DNA of 64,000 bases from Nocardioides renjunii (GTDB lineage: Bacteria; Actinomycetota; Actinomycetes; Propionibacteriales; Nocardioidaceae), in NCBI RefSeq assembly GCF_034661175.1, contig NZ_CP141058.1:3906001-3970000 (forward strand), in the 5' to 3' direction. This document shows, one piece after another, positions 43,111 to 54,770 of this stretch; position 1 is the stretch's first letter, and each line of letters opens with the position of its first letter. A model generated the notes under the pieces. It ran no database searches and had not been told where the DNA came from. It was given only the letters and a program-made list of their open reading frames with translations. Both the position numbers and the translations under genes were made by a program.

Positions 43111-44045
43111 ATGAAGGCCATCCGCTTCCACCAGTACGGCGACGCCGACGTCCTGCGCCTCGAGGAGGTCGAGCTCCCGGAGCCCGGCCCCGACCAGGTG
43201 CGGGTCCGCGTCGCGGGCACGTCGTTCAACGGCGTCGACGCCAACATCCGCGCGGGCAACATGCAGGGCCCGATGCCGCTGACCCTCCCGCACACCCCCG
43301 GCCTCGACGTCGCGGGCACCGTCGACCAGCTCGGCGACGGCGTCACCGACCTCCGGGTCGGCGACCGCGTGATCGGCTTCCTGCCCTTCGTCGTCGACGG
43401 CGCCTCGGCCGAGCACGTCGTGGTCGACGCCGAGAGCCTGACCGCGGCGCCGACCACGATCCCGCTCGCCGACGCCGCCGCGCTGCCCGTGGTCGGCCTG
43501 ACCGCGTGGCAGGCCGTGCACGAGCACGCCGCCCTCCAGTCCGGGCAGCGCATCCTGGTCAACGGCGCCGGCGGTGCGGTCGGGCGCTATGCCGTCCAGC
43601 TCGCCGCGGCCGCGTCGGCCCACGTCGTCGCCACCGGGGGCAGCGACGTCCGCGACCACCTCCTCGCCCTCGGCGCGGATCAGGTCGTCGACCACACCAG
43701 CACGGACGTACGCTCCGCGGTGACCGAGCCCGTCGACGTCCTGCTCAACCTCGCGCCGGTCACGCCGGAGCAGCTCGCCGACCTCGCCACCCTCGTCGCC
43801 GACGGCGGGGTCGTGGTCAACACGACCGTCTGGATGCCCGCGCCGAGCGACGAGTCTCGTGGCGTGCGCGGCATCGACCTCTACGTCCGCAGCGACGCCG
43901 AGCAGCTCGCCGGCCTGGTGGCCCGGGTGGACCGCGGCGAGCTGCTGGTCGACGTCGACCAGAGGGTGGCCCTCGAGGACCTTCCCGCGGTGCACGCCCG
44001 GGCGGCCGCCGGCCGGCTGCGCGGCAAGGTCGTCGTCACCCCCGC

Positions 44046-44049
<4 letters not shown>
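43111..44049 (+). CDS. NADP-dependent quinone oxidoreductase-like MDR enzyme
   Basis: A 312-residue medium-chain dehydrogenase/reductase without the structural-zinc cysteine cluster. The N-terminal GroES-like domain (MKAIRFHQYGDADVLRLEEV) is followed by a Rossmann fold with ILVNGAGGAVGRYAVQLA. These features match the zeta-crystallin/quinone oxidoreductase group, which reduces quinones or enals with NADPH. It is the likely target of the divergent MarR regulator, consistent with a detoxification role. ATG 43111 is preceded by GAGAAGGA. Convergent with clpB, overlapping its stop by four bases. Confidence 0.83.
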
Positions 44050-46628
<2,579 letters not shown>

Positions 46629-46690
46629 CTCATCTCCTCTGTGTGCGTGGTGGGGACCACTGTGGTCCCACCTCGTCCAACGCGCCAGAA

Positions 46691-46711
46691 GTTGAGTCGA
46701 TTCCCCTCAAC
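46691..46711. promoter_or_regulatory. HAIR-like inverted repeat upstream of clpB
   Basis: GTTGAGT (46691-46697) and CCTCAAC (46705-46711) are separated by exactly seven bases, close to the HspR recognition element (CTTGAGT-N7-ACTCAAG) that controls dnaK and clpB in actinobacteria. It lies 63-83 bases upstream of the clpB start, overlapping the last codons of cobF. HspR itself is not encoded in the window. Confidence 0.6.
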
Positions 46712-47501
46712 TCTGGGGACGTCGCATGGTGTCAGCGCGCCGGAGGAGGTAGGTGTCCATCACCCAGCCGTCGGCGTCCTTCGCCCGCGCGCGAGCCGCC
46801 CGGACCTCCTCGACGACCTCGCCGAGCCGGCCGGCGACGAGCTCCTCGTGGGGGCTGCCGAGGTTGGCGCCCCACCAGATGTCCCACTCGCCCTCCTCCG
46901 CTGGAAGCAACGTTGCCTGCAGCCGGCCGTCCAGCATCACGACGAGGTTGTCGTGGCCGGCGGCGACCTCGTCGGCGAGCCGGCGCCCGGTCGTCACCAG
47001 CACCGGCCGGCCGACCTCGTGGAGCACGACCCGGTGCCGGGCGGCGAGGAGCGAGAGCGCGGAGATGCCGGGCACGACGTCGTACGCCACGCCCAGGCGG
47101 TCGACCAGGCGGTCGACCACGCGGTCGACCACGCGGATCGTCGAGTCGTAGAACGCCGGGTCGCCCCACACCAGGAGGCCGACCGTGCCGGGCCGCTGCG
47201 CGATCACCGATCCGTACGCCGCCGCGCGGGCGTCGTGCCAGTCGAGGACCGCGCCGTCGTAGCCGGCGCCGTCGAGGCCCGCGTCGCGGTCGCGCGGCGG
47301 GTCGGGGACGGCGACCAGCTCGACGCCGACGTCCTCGCAGACCGCGCGGCGCAGCGCGAGCAGGGGATCACCCGGGCCCTTGTCGGCGGCGATGACGTAG
47401 TCGCACCCCGCGATGGCTTCGCGGGCCTCGGCCGTCAACTGCCCGGGGTGGCAGCCGATGCCGACGATCCTGACCCGCACGGCCGGTCCCGCCTCGATCA
47501 C
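46707..47501 (-). CDS. cobF: Precorrin-6A synthase (deacetylating), CobF
   Basis: A 264-residue SAM-dependent tetrapyrrole methylase. The N-terminal motif VRIVGIGCHPGQLTAEA, the GLLVWGDPAFYDST loop and the VVPGISALSLLAARH block are typical of the family. The N-terminal IGIG-PG form and the C-terminal WDIWWGANLGSPHEEL block point to CobF. It methylates precorrin-5 at C-1 and releases acetate, a step of the aerobic pathway. GTG 47501 overlaps the cobN stop codon, so it is the last gene of the transporter-cobN-cobF operon. Confidence 0.85.
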   Translation of the reverse strand: MIEAGPAVRVRIVGIGCHPGQLTAEAREAIAGCDYVIAADKGPGDPLLALRRAVCEDVGVELVAVPDPPRDRDAGLDGAGYDGAVLDWHDARAAAYGSVIAQRPGTVGLLVWGDPAFYDSTIRVVDRVVDRLVDRLGVAYDVVPGISALSLLAARHRVVLHEVGRPVLVTTGRRLADEVAAGHDNLVVMLDGRLQATLLPAEEGEWDIWWGANLGSPHEELVAGRLGEVVEEVRAARARAKDADGWVMDTYLLRRADTMRRPQS

Positions 47502-50500
47502 CGGTCCTCCAGCTCGCCCTCGACGTCGAGGTAGACCTGCTGCAGCGCCGCCATCACGTCGGCGTCGGGCGACTCCCACAGCCCGCGCTCGGCGGCCTCG
47601 TGGAGCCGCTCGACGATGCCACGCAGCGCCCACGGGTTGGAGGTGCGCAGGAACTGCTGGTTGGTCTCGTCGAGGACGTACTCCTTGGCCAGCGTCTCGT
47701 ACATCCAGTCGTGCACGACCCCCGTCGTGGCGTCGAACCCGAACAGGTAGTCGACGGTCGCGGCGAGCTCGAAGGCTCCCTTGTAGCCGTGGCGCTGCAT
47801 CGCGGCGATCCAGCGCGGGTTGACCACGCGCGCCCGGAAGACGCGGTTGGTCTCCTCCTGCAGCGTGCGGGTGCGCACCGCGTCCGGCGTCGTCGAGTCG
47901 CCGACGTAGGCCTTGGGGTCACTGCCGGTCAGCGCGCGGACCGTGGCGACCATGCCGCCGTGGTACTGGAAGTAGTCGTCGCTGTCGGCGATGTCGTGCT
48001 CGCGGGTGTCGATGTTCTTCGCCGCCACCTTGATCCGCCGGTAGTTGGCGCGCATGTCGTCGGCGGCCGGCGCCCCGTCGAGGTCGCGGCCGTAGGCGAA
48101 GCCGCCCCAGGTCGTGTAGACCTCGGCGAGGTCCTGGTCGCTGCGCCAGTTGCCGGACTCGACGACCTGCAGGATCCCGGCGCCGTACGACCCGGGCTTG
48201 GACCCGAAGATCCGGGTGGTCGAGCGCCGCTCGTCGCCGTGCTCGGCCAGGTCGGCGCGCGCGTGGGCGCGGACGTAGTTGTGCTCGTCGGGCTCCTCGA
48301 GGCCGGCCACGAGGCGTACGGCGTCGTCGAGCATCGCGACCACGTGCGGGAAGGCGTCGCGGAAGAAGCCGGAGATCCGGACCGTGACGTCGATGCGCGG
48401 CCGGCCGAGCTCGTCGAGCGGGACGACCTGCAGGTCGTTGACCCGGCGCGAGGCCTCGTCCCACACCGGCCGCACGCCGAGCAGGGCGAGCACCTCGGCG
48501 ATGTCGTCACCGCTGGTGCGCATCGCGCTCGTGCCCCACACCGACAGGCCGACGGACTGCGGGTAGGTGCCGGTCTCGTCGAGGTACTTCGCCACGAGCG
48601 ACTCGGCCATCGCGTGGCCGGTCTGCCACGCGAGGCGGGAGGGGACCGCGCGCGGGTCGACGGTGTAGAAGTTGCGGCCCGTCGGCAGCACGTTGACCAG
48701 CCCGCGCAGCGGCGAGCCGGACGGGCCGGCCGCGACGAACCCGCCGTCGAGCGCGTGCACCACGGCGTCGAGCTCGTCGGTCGTGCGCGCCAGCCGCGGC
48801 ACGACCTGGGTCGCCGCGAACTCCAGCACCCGCTGGACCTCGGGGTCGTCGTGGAGCTCGGCCGCGCGGGCGGGGTCCCAGTCGGCCTTGTCCATCTGCT
48901 CGACGAGGTCACGCGCGATCGCCTCGACCCGGTCCACCTCGGCCGTTCCCTCGGTGGTCGAGTAGCCGTCGCGAGGAACGAGCGACGGCATATCGAGACC
49001 CAGGCCGAGCGCCGCCCGCAGCCCCGGCACCGCCTGGGCCTGCCCGCCGAACACCTGCGCCGCCCGCATGATCGCGAGCACGAGGTTGACCCGCGCCTCG
49101 CCGGCGGGCGCCTCGCCGAGCACGTGCAGCCCGTCGCGGATCTGCGCGTCCTTGATCTCGCAGAGCCACCCGTCCACGTGCATGATGAAGTCGTCGAACT
49201 CCTCGGCGTCCGGCTGCTCCTCCAGCCCCAGGTCGCGGTGCATCTCCGCGGCGTGCATGAGCTGCCAGATCTCGCCGCGGATCGCCGGCAGCTTGGCCGG
49301 GTCCATCGCGGCGATGTTGGCGTGCTCGTCGAGGAGCTGCTCGAGGCGGGCGATGTCGCCGTACGACTCCGCGCGGGCCATCGGCGGCACGAGGTGGTCG
49401 ACGATCGTGGCGTGCGCGCGGCGCTTGGCCTGCGCGCCCTCGCCCGGGTCGTTGACGAGGAACGGGTAGACCAGCGGCAGGTCGCCGAGCGCCGCGTCGG
49501 TGCCGCAGCTCGCCGACAGCGCGGCGTTCTTGCCGGGCAGCCACTCCAGCGAGCCGTGCTTGCCGAGGTGGACCACGGCGTCGGCCTGGAAGCCCCCCTC
49601 CTCGACAGCACTGCCCAGCCAGCGGTAGGCGGCGAGGTAGTGGTGCGTCGGCGCGAGGTCCGGGTCGTGGTAGATCGCGATCGGGTTCTCGCCGAAGCCG
49701 CGCGGCGGCTGGATGAGCAGGACGACGTTGCCGGCCCGCACCGTGGCGAGGACGAGCTCGCCCGCGTCGTTGACGAAGAGCGACCCGACGCCCGGCCCCC
49801 ACGCCTCCACCATCGCGTCGCGGAGGTCCTGCGGGAGGTCGCGGGTCCAGGCGGCGTACTGCTCCGGCGTGATCCGCACGTGCGCGTCCGTCAGCTGCGC
49901 GTGGGTCAGCCACTCCTCGTCCTGGCCGCCGGCGGCGATGAGCGCGTGGATCAGCGCGTCCCCCTTCTCGGTGTCGCTCGCGTCCCGGCCCAGGATGTCC
50001 GTCACCACGTTCCCCGACCCCAGGTCGTACCCCTCCGCCCGCAGCCGCTGGAGCAGCCGGATGGTCGAGACCGGGGTGTCGAGGCCGACGGCGTTGCCGA
50101 TGCGGGCGTGCTTGGTGGGGTAGGCCGAGAGCACGAGGGCGAGCCTCTTCTCGGCGTTCGGGGTCGTCCGCAGGCGCGCGTGCCGCACCGCGATGCCGGC
50201 GACGCGGGCGCAGCGCTCGGGGTCGGCGACGTAGTGCGGCAGCCCGTCGGCGTCGACCTCCTTGAAGGAGAACGGCGCGGTGATGATGCGGCCGTCGAAC
50301 TCCGGGATGGCGATCTGCGTCGCCGAGTCGAGCGGGCTGACGCCGTCGTCGGAGGCCTCCCACTCGGCGCGGCTCGAGGTGAGGCACAGGCCCTGGATGA
50401 TCGGGATGTCGAGCGCCGACATCCGCGCCACGTCCCACGACTCGTCGTCCCCGCCGGCGCTGGCGCTCGACGGTACGCTGCCGCCGGCCGCGAGGACGGT

Positions 50501-51916
50501 CACGATCAGCGCGTCCAGCGTGCCGAACGCCTCGTAGAGCTCGTCGGGCGCGGAGCGGAGCGAGCCGACGAAGATGGGTACGCCGACCGCGTGGCCGGTC
50601 GCGTCCACCGCGTCGGCGAGGGCGTGCGCGAAGGCGGTGTTGCCGCTCGCCTCGTGCGCCCGGTAGTAGAGGACCCCGATCCGCGGCAGGTCCTCGTCGA
50701 CCGCCGGCCGCTCCGCGAACCCCCACTGCGGCAGCACCGCCGGCGGCGCGAACCCCTCGCCGGTCAGCAGCACGGTGTCGGAGAGGAAGGCGTGCAGCTG
50801 GGCGAGGTTGTCCGGGCCGCCCTCGGCGAGGTAGCGGTGGGCCTCGGCGGCGACGCCGATCGGCACCGACGACAGCTCCATCAGCTCGGCGCTCGGGGTC
50901 TGCTCGCCTCCGAGGACGACGGCGGGCATGCCGGTCGCGGCGACGCGGGTGAAGCCGGAGCAGAGGTCCTGCGGCGAGCCGAGCAGCCGGCCGACGACGA
51001 GGTCGCAGCCCTCGATCACCTCGGCCATCGACTGGTGGCCGGGCCGCGCCGGGTTGGCGAGGACGTAGTCGGCACCCGACGCCCGCGCGCTGAGCAGGTC
51101 GGTGTCGGACGTGGACAGGAGCGCGATCCGGGTCATGACGGGTCCTCCGGGGTGACGGGCGGTGCGGTGGTCGGGGTGGTGGTCGGGGTGGTGGTCGGGC
51201 GTGGTGGCCGCTGCGCGGGTGCGGGCGAGCCGGTGGCCGTCGACGGGGGTCCCGCGGACGAGGTGCTGGGCGACGAGGTCCTCGGCGACGGCGGCGTCCA
51301 CGCCGCCGTACCAGACGTCGTCGGGCTGGATGCTGACGACGGGTGCGTGGTTGCAGGGGAACTGGCAGCCGGTCTGGGTGATGAGCACGTCGTCGTCGCC
51401 GAGGCCGTGCTCTGCGAGGAGCCGGCCGAGCGCCGTCGCCGTCCGGTCGGAGCCGGCGGCGGTGCAGCGAGGCCCGCGGCACACCAGCACCTGGTGCCGG
51501 TGGCCGGGGACGGCGTCCCACGCGGACGACGCCAGCGCCGCCTCGCTCCCGGTGATCGGACGGGCGAGGTCGAGGATGCCGCGCAGCGTGGCCGCGTCGT
51601 GGCCGTCGAGGTCGTTGCGCAGCACCGCGGTGGCGACCCGCACGTCGGGGCGTACGCCGTCGCGCTCGCGCCACCAGTGACCGGCCACCCGACGCAGCCA
51701 GGACTGCGCCGGGGCGTGCGGGCCGAGGCTGACGCCGGCCAGCGAGATCGTCGTCGCGCCGGCGTCGGCCAGCCGGGTGAGCTCGGCGGAGAGGGACGGG
51801 TCGCCGAGCTGGAGGTAGCCGACGCTGCCGCCGAGGCGGCTCGCCGCGGCGGCCAGGCGTGCGTGCTCGGCGACCTCGAGGACCGACATCCCGACGAGCA
51901 GGTCGTGGGCGCTCAC
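47498..51916 (-). CDS. cobN: Fusion: CbiX-like/[2Fe-2S] thioredoxin-like domain + cobaltochelatase CobN
   Basis: A 1472-residue frame. Residues 1-100 resemble a CbiX-type chelatase fold. Residues 140-225 hold four cysteines (146, 151, 184, 188; CRGPRC and TGCQFPC) of a thioredoxin-like [2Fe-2S] ferredoxin. A linker of PDHH repeats (about 240-252) leads to CobN proper from Met 261. CobN is the large subunit of the aerobic ATP-dependent cobaltochelatase (with CobST), inserting cobalt into hydrogenobyrinate diamide; the blocks VVHLGKHGSLEWLPGK and GSKPGSYGAGILQVVESGNW are diagnostic. Met 261 (ATG 51136) has its own GGAGG site 7 bases upstream, so a separate 1212-residue CobN may also be made. 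Residues 972-988 derive from a dispersed hairpin repeat. Confidence 0.88.
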   Translation of the reverse strand: MSAHDLLVGMSVLEVAEHARLAAAASRLGGSVGYLQLGDPSLSAELTRLADAGATTISLAGVSLGPHAPAQSWLRRVAGHWWRERDGVRPDVRVATAVLRNDLDGHDAATLRGILDLARPITGSEAALASSAWDAVPGHRHQVLVCRGPRCTAAGSDRTATALGRLLAEHGLGDDDVLITQTGCQFPCNHAPVVSIQPDDVWYGGVDAAVAEDLVAQHLVRGTPVDGHRLARTRAAATTPDHHPDHHPDHRTARHPGGPVMTRIALLSTSDTDLLSARASGADYVLANPARPGHQSMAEVIEGCDLVVGRLLGSPQDLCSGFTRVAATGMPAVVLGGEQTPSAELMELSSVPIGVAAEAHRYLAEGGPDNLAQLHAFLSDTVLLTGEGFAPPAVLPQWGFAERPAVDEDLPRIGVLYYRAHEASGNTAFAHALADAVDATGHAVGVPIFVGSLRSAPDELYEAFGTLDALIVTVLAAGGSVPSSASAGGDDESWDVARMSALDIPIIQGLCLTSSRAEWEASDDGVSPLDSATQIAIPEFDGRIITAPFSFKEVDADGLPHYVADPERCARVAGIAVRHARLRTTPNAEKRLALVLSAYPTKHARIGNAVGLDTPVSTIRLLQRLRAEGYDLGSGNVVTDILGRDASDTEKGDALIHALIAAGGQDEEWLTHAQLTDAHVRITPEQYAAWTRDLPQDLRDAMVEAWGPGVGSLFVNDAGELVLATVRAGNVVLLIQPPRGFGENPIAIYHDPDLAPTHHYLAAYRWLGSAVEEGGFQADAVVHLGKHGSLEWLPGKNAALSASCGTDAALGDLPLVYPFLVNDPGEGAQAKRRAHATIVDHLVPPMARAESYGDIARLEQLLDEHANIAAMDPAKLPAIRGEIWQLMHAAEMHRDLGLEEQPDAEEFDDFIMHVDGWLCEIKDAQIRDGLHVLGEAPAGEARVNLVLAIMRAAQVFGGQAQAVPGLRAALGLGLDMPSLVPRDGYSTTEGTAEVDRVEAIARDLVEQMDKADWDPARAAELHDDPEVQRVLEFAATQVVPRLARTTDELDAVVHALDGGFVAAGPSGSPLRGLVNVLPTGRNFYTVDPRAVPSRLAWQTGHAMAESLVAKYLDETGTYPQSVGLSVWGTSAMRTSGDDIAEVLALLGVRPVWDEASRRVNDLQVVPLDELGRPRIDVTVRISGFFRDAFPHVVAMLDDAVRLVAGLEEPDEHNYVRAHARADLAEHGDERRSTTRIFGSKPGSYGAGILQVVESGNWRSDQDLAEVYTTWGGFAYGRDLDGAPAADDMRANYRRIKVAAKNIDTREHDIADSDDYFQYHGGMVATVRALTGSDPKAYVGDSTTPDAVRTRTLQEETNRVFRARVVNPRWIAAMQRHGYKGAFELAATVDYLFGFDATTGVVHDWMYETLAKEYVLDETNQQFLRTSNPWALRGIVERLHEAAERGLWESPDADVMAALQQVYLDVEGELEDR
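48955..49001. repeat. Dispersed hairpin element inside cobN (long-stem form)
   Basis: A 47-bp copy of the TGGTCGAGTA...TATCGAGACCC element. The loop GAGGAACGA is identical to other copies, but the stem is 8 bp (GCCGTCGC/GCGACGGC) rather than 6 bp (GCCCGC/GCGGGC), fully paired. On the cobN strand it is in frame and encodes MPSLVPRDGYST-type residues between GLRAALGL and the next helix, a place where other CobN proteins vary. Confidence 0.75.
51144..51148 (-). promoter_or_regulatory. Internal ribosome binding site for CobN within the fusion
   Basis: GGAGG on the minus strand, seven bases before ATG 51136, which begins MTRIALLSTSDTDLLSARAS, the normal start of CobN. Because no stop codon separates the upstream ferredoxin-like domain, this internal site decides whether CobN is also made unfused. 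Confidence 0.65.
51166..51199. repeat. 12-bp tandem repeat in the CobN fusion linker
   Basis: GGTGGTCGGGGT occurs 2.9 times in tandem. On the coding strand it gives in-frame PDHH repeats just before the internal CobN start. Since the unit is a multiple of three, copy changes keep the fusion in frame. Confidence 0.75.
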
Positions 51917-52722
51917 ACGCGCACCTCCCGCCGGGGTCCGTTCCAGCGCACGTGCGGCCGGTCGTGGACCGGGTGCGGCTCGACGGTGGCGTCGACGCCG
52001 TAGACGTCCGCGATCAACGCCGAGGTGAGCACCTCGTGCACCGGGCCGGCGGCGACCAGCCGACCGGCGTCGAGGACCGCGAGCCGGTCGCAGTAGGCGG
52101 CGGCCAGCTCGAGGTCGTGCAGCGCGGCGACGGTGGTGAGGCCGAGCCCGCGGACGCGGTCGAGGAAGTCGAGCTGGTGGCCGAGGTCGAGGTGGTTGGT
52201 GGGCTCGTCGAGGAGCAGCACGGCGGGGCGCTGGGCCACCGCGCGGGCCAGCTGGGTGCGTTGGCGCTCACCGCCCGACAGCGTCTGCCAGCTGCGGTCG
52301 GCCAGCTCGGCGACGTCGGCGAAGCGCAGCGCCTCGTCGACCGCCTCGCGCTCGCCCGGCGGGGTGTCGAAGACAGCGAGACGCCCGGTGCGGTGCGGGA
52401 TCCGGCCGAGCTCGACGACCTGCCGCACGGTGAGGTCGAGCGTCGTCGCCGCCTGCTGCTCGACCAGCCCCACCAGCCGGGCCCGCTCGCGCGGCGGCAG
52501 GGCGTGGAGGTTGCGGCCGTCGAGCAGCACGTCGCCCGCGGCCGGTCGGGTCTGGCCCGCGACGAGGTTGATCAGCGTGGTCTTGCCCGACCCGTTGGGC
52601 CCGAGCAGGCCCGTCACCGTGCCGGGCTCGCAGACGAGGTCGATGTCGCGGACGATCTCGCGGCCGCCGGCCCGCCAGGCCGCGCCGCGCACCTCGAGGC
52701 GTACGCCGTGCGCGTCAGGCAT
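51913..52722 (-). CDS. ABC transporter ATP-binding protein (BtuD/FecE type)
   Basis: A 269-residue ATPase. Walker A is GPNGSGKTTLINLV, signature LSGGERQRTQLARAV, Walker B VLLLDEPTNHLDL, and H-loop LHDLELAAAY. It belongs to the metal-chelate/vitamin B12 importer family and powers the FecCD-type permease encoded upstream. Its stop overlaps the GTG of the cobN fusion gene, and the operon is headed by a cobalamin riboswitch, so a corrinoid or cobalt-complex substrate is likely. Pipelines may label such cassettes as F420-0 importers; the context argues against that. Confidence 0.85.
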   Translation of the reverse strand: MPDAHGVRLEVRGAAWRAGGREIVRDIDLVCEPGTVTGLLGPNGSGKTTLINLVAGQTRPAAGDVLLDGRNLHALPPRERARLVGLVEQQAATTLDLTVRQVVELGRIPHRTGRLAVFDTPPGEREAVDEALRFADVAELADRSWQTLSGGERQRTQLARAVAQRPAVLLLDEPTNHLDLGHQLDFLDRVRGLGLTTVAALHDLELAAAYCDRLAVLDAGRLVAAGPVHEVLTSALIADVYGVDATVEPHPVHDRPHVRWNGPRREVRV

Positions 52723-53752
52723 GGTGCCCCCCGCGGCGCAGGAGCCAGGCGAAGAACGGCGCCCCGACGACGCCGGTGACGACCCCGAGCGGCACCTCCT
52801 GCCCCTCGACGACCGACCGGGCGACAGTGTCGGCGAGCACGAGCGTGATCGCGCCGACGACAGCGCACATCGGCAGCAGCAGTCGGTGGCCGGGACCGGT
52901 GACGAGCCGCACCATGTGCGGCACGACCAGGCCGACGAAGCCGATCAGGCCGGCGTACGCCACCAGGCAGGCGGTGACCAGGGCCGTGCCGACGAGCAGC
53001 AACCAGCGCAGCCGGGTCACGTCGACGCCGAGCGAGCGGGCGGACACCTCGCCGAACGCGAAGGCGTCGAGCTGGTCGGCCAGGGCGACGATGCCGACCG
53101 TGGCGACGAGCGCGACGACGGCGAGGAACACCGACGACTCCCACCGCAGCCCCGCGACGGAGCCGAGGGTCCACGACAGCACCCGGCGCGCGGCCTGGCT
53201 GTCGCCGCTGACGATGACGAGGAAGGCGGTGTAGGCCGCGCAGACCTGGCCGACGGCGACGCCGGCGAGGATCGTGCGGGTCGGGGGCAGGCTGCCCGAC
53301 CGGCCGGCGGCGAGCAGCAGCACGGCGAGCAGCGCCGCCAGCGCTCCCGCGAAGCCGGCCCCCGCGACCGCGGCCGAGCCGACGAGGCCGGCGAACGGCA
53401 CGCCGAGCACGATGACCGTCACCGCACCGACGGCCGCGCCGCCCGAGATGCCGAGGAGGTAGGGGTCGGCGAGGTCGTTGCGGGTCAGCGACTGGAGCAC
53501 CGCTCCGCACAGCGCCAGCGCGGCGCCGACGGCGGCCGCGCCCAGCACGCGCGGCATCCGCAGCTGCCACACGATCTGGTCGTGGAAGAGCGCGACGTCG
53601 AAGTCGCCCAGGTGCATCCGCCGGCCGACGACCTCCAGCACCTGCGGAACGGGTACGGGGACCGCCCCCACCCCGAGCGACACCGCCATGGCGACCCCGA
53701 GCACCACCAGCCCGAGGGCGAGGGTGCCGAGGCCACCCAGGGTCCGGGTCAC
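52715..53752 (-). CDS. FecCD-family ABC transporter permease (BtuC-like)
   Basis: A 345-residue permease with about 10 helices. Typical family blocks are RMPRVLGAAAVGAALALCGA, DPYLLGISGGAAVGA, and the cytoplasmic coupling region AYAGLIGFVGLVVPHMVRLV. It forms the channel of a corrinoid or iron-chelate importer. GTG 53752 overlaps the stop of the binding-protein gene by four bases, and its own end overlaps the ATPase start by eight bases (52715-52722), so all three subunits are coupled. Confidence 0.9.
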   Translation of the reverse strand: MTRTLGGLGTLALGLVVLGVAMAVSLGVGAVPVPVPQVLEVVGRRMHLGDFDVALFHDQIVWQLRMPRVLGAAAVGAALALCGAVLQSLTRNDLADPYLLGISGGAAVGAVTVIVLGVPFAGLVGSAAVAGAGFAGALAALLAVLLLAAGRSGSLPPTRTILAGVAVGQVCAAYTAFLVIVSGDSQAARRVLSWTLGSVAGLRWESSVFLAVVALVATVGIVALADQLDAFAFGEVSARSLGVDVTRLRWLLLVGTALVTACLVAYAGLIGFVGLVVPHMVRLVTGPGHRLLLPMCAVVGAITLVLADTVARSVVEGQEVPLGVVTGVVGAPFFAWLLRRGGHHA

Positions 53753-54765
53753 CGTGCGGCGGCGAGCTCGAGGAGCTGGTCGGAGACCGAGGCGGCGCCG
53801 TCGGCGAGACGCACCCCCGGTGTGGTCTCCGAGAAGGGGACGACGACGTACGCCTCGGCGGCGACGGCGTCGAGCTGCCGGAGGACCGGGTCGGCCTCCA
53901 GGTAGTCGATCTTGTCCTCGGCACTCGACCAGGAGGCGTCGGCGAGCACGATCACGTCGGGGTTCGCGGCGACGACCTTCTCCCACGTGCCGTCGGCCCA
54001 GCCGTCGTCGAGGCCGCCGAAGACGTTGGTCGCGCCGACCGCGTCGAGCACGAGCTGCGGCCCGCCGCCGCCCGCGCCGACGTACGGCGTGCGGTCGCCG
54101 GAGTCGAACCAGAGGACGTCGAGCCCCGTGCCCGCCGCGGTCTCCTCGATCCCGTCGAGCAGCGCCTGCTGCTCGGCGACGAGCTGCTCGGCCCGCTCGG
54201 GGACGCCGAAGGCGGTCGCGACCGACTCGACCTCGTCCCAGACCGCGTCGAAGGACGGCTCGGGCCGGTCGGCGGCCTCCTCGCACCCGAAGGGCGAGAG
54301 GTACGACGGCGTGCCCGCCGCGTCGAGCTCGTCGCGCGTGCCCGCCACCTTGGCGTCGAAGGCGCTGCCGTAGGACGCGTAGACGAAGTCCGGCTGGGCC
54401 GCGAGGAGGTCCTCGCGGGAGGGGTACTCCTCAGCGAGCACGTCGACCGACTCGTAGGCCGCCTGCCACTTGGCTGGGACGGCGTCGTCGAGGTAGGCGG
54501 TGCCGGCGAGCTGGTCCTCGACGCCCAGGGCGAGGGCGACCTCGGTCGCACCCTGGTTGAGGGTGACGGCCCGGCGCGGCCGCGCCGCCAGCGTCGTGGT
54601 GCGCCCGCAGCTCGTGACCTCGACGGGGAAGATCGACGCGCTGCCGCTCGTGTCGGCCGGGCCCGGATCGGACGCGCTGTCCGCCTCCGGAGCCCCGGCG
54701 CAACCGCTCAGGACGAGCACAGCGGTGACGGACAGGACGGTCTTCGGCAACAGCGCGATCCGCAC
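53749..54765 (-). CDS. ABC transporter substrate-binding lipoprotein (BtuF/FecB type)
   Basis: A 338-residue exported lipoprotein with lipobox LVLSGCAG at the N-terminus and a class III periplasmic-binding fold (RRAVTLNQGATEVALALGVE near residue 65). It presents its ligand to the FecCD-type permease. A cobalamin riboswitch directly upstream on the same strand and downstream cob genes indicate a corrinoid, cobinamide or cobalt-complex ligand. GTG 54765 with a GAGGAG site is the start. First gene of the operon binding protein-permease-ATPase-cobN-cobF. Confidence 0.85.
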   Translation of the reverse strand: MRIALLPKTVLSVTAVLVLSGCAGAPEADSASDPGPADTSGSASIFPVEVTSCGRTTTLAARPRRAVTLNQGATEVALALGVEDQLAGTAYLDDAVPAKWQAAYESVDVLAEEYPSREDLLAAQPDFVYASYGSAFDAKVAGTRDELDAAGTPSYLSPFGCEEAADRPEPSFDAVWDEVESVATAFGVPERAEQLVAEQQALLDGIEETAAGTGLDVLWFDSGDRTPYVGAGGGGPQLVLDAVGATNVFGGLDDGWADGTWEKVVAANPDVIVLADASWSSAEDKIDYLEADPVLRQLDAVAAEAYVVVPFSETTPGVRLADGAASVSDQLLELAAAR

Positions 54766-54770
54766 GGATC

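Noticed and set aside
47600..52003. A 1467-codon plus-strand frame opposite cobN
   Set aside because: Antisense shadow of the CobN fusion; Val/Arg/Gly-rich with no domain pattern.
51913..54765. Annotation of the importer as an F420-0 transporter
   Set aside because: The three-gene cassette resembles that family, but a cobalamin riboswitch directly upstream and the cobN-cobF genes downstream favour a corrinoid or cobalt complex.
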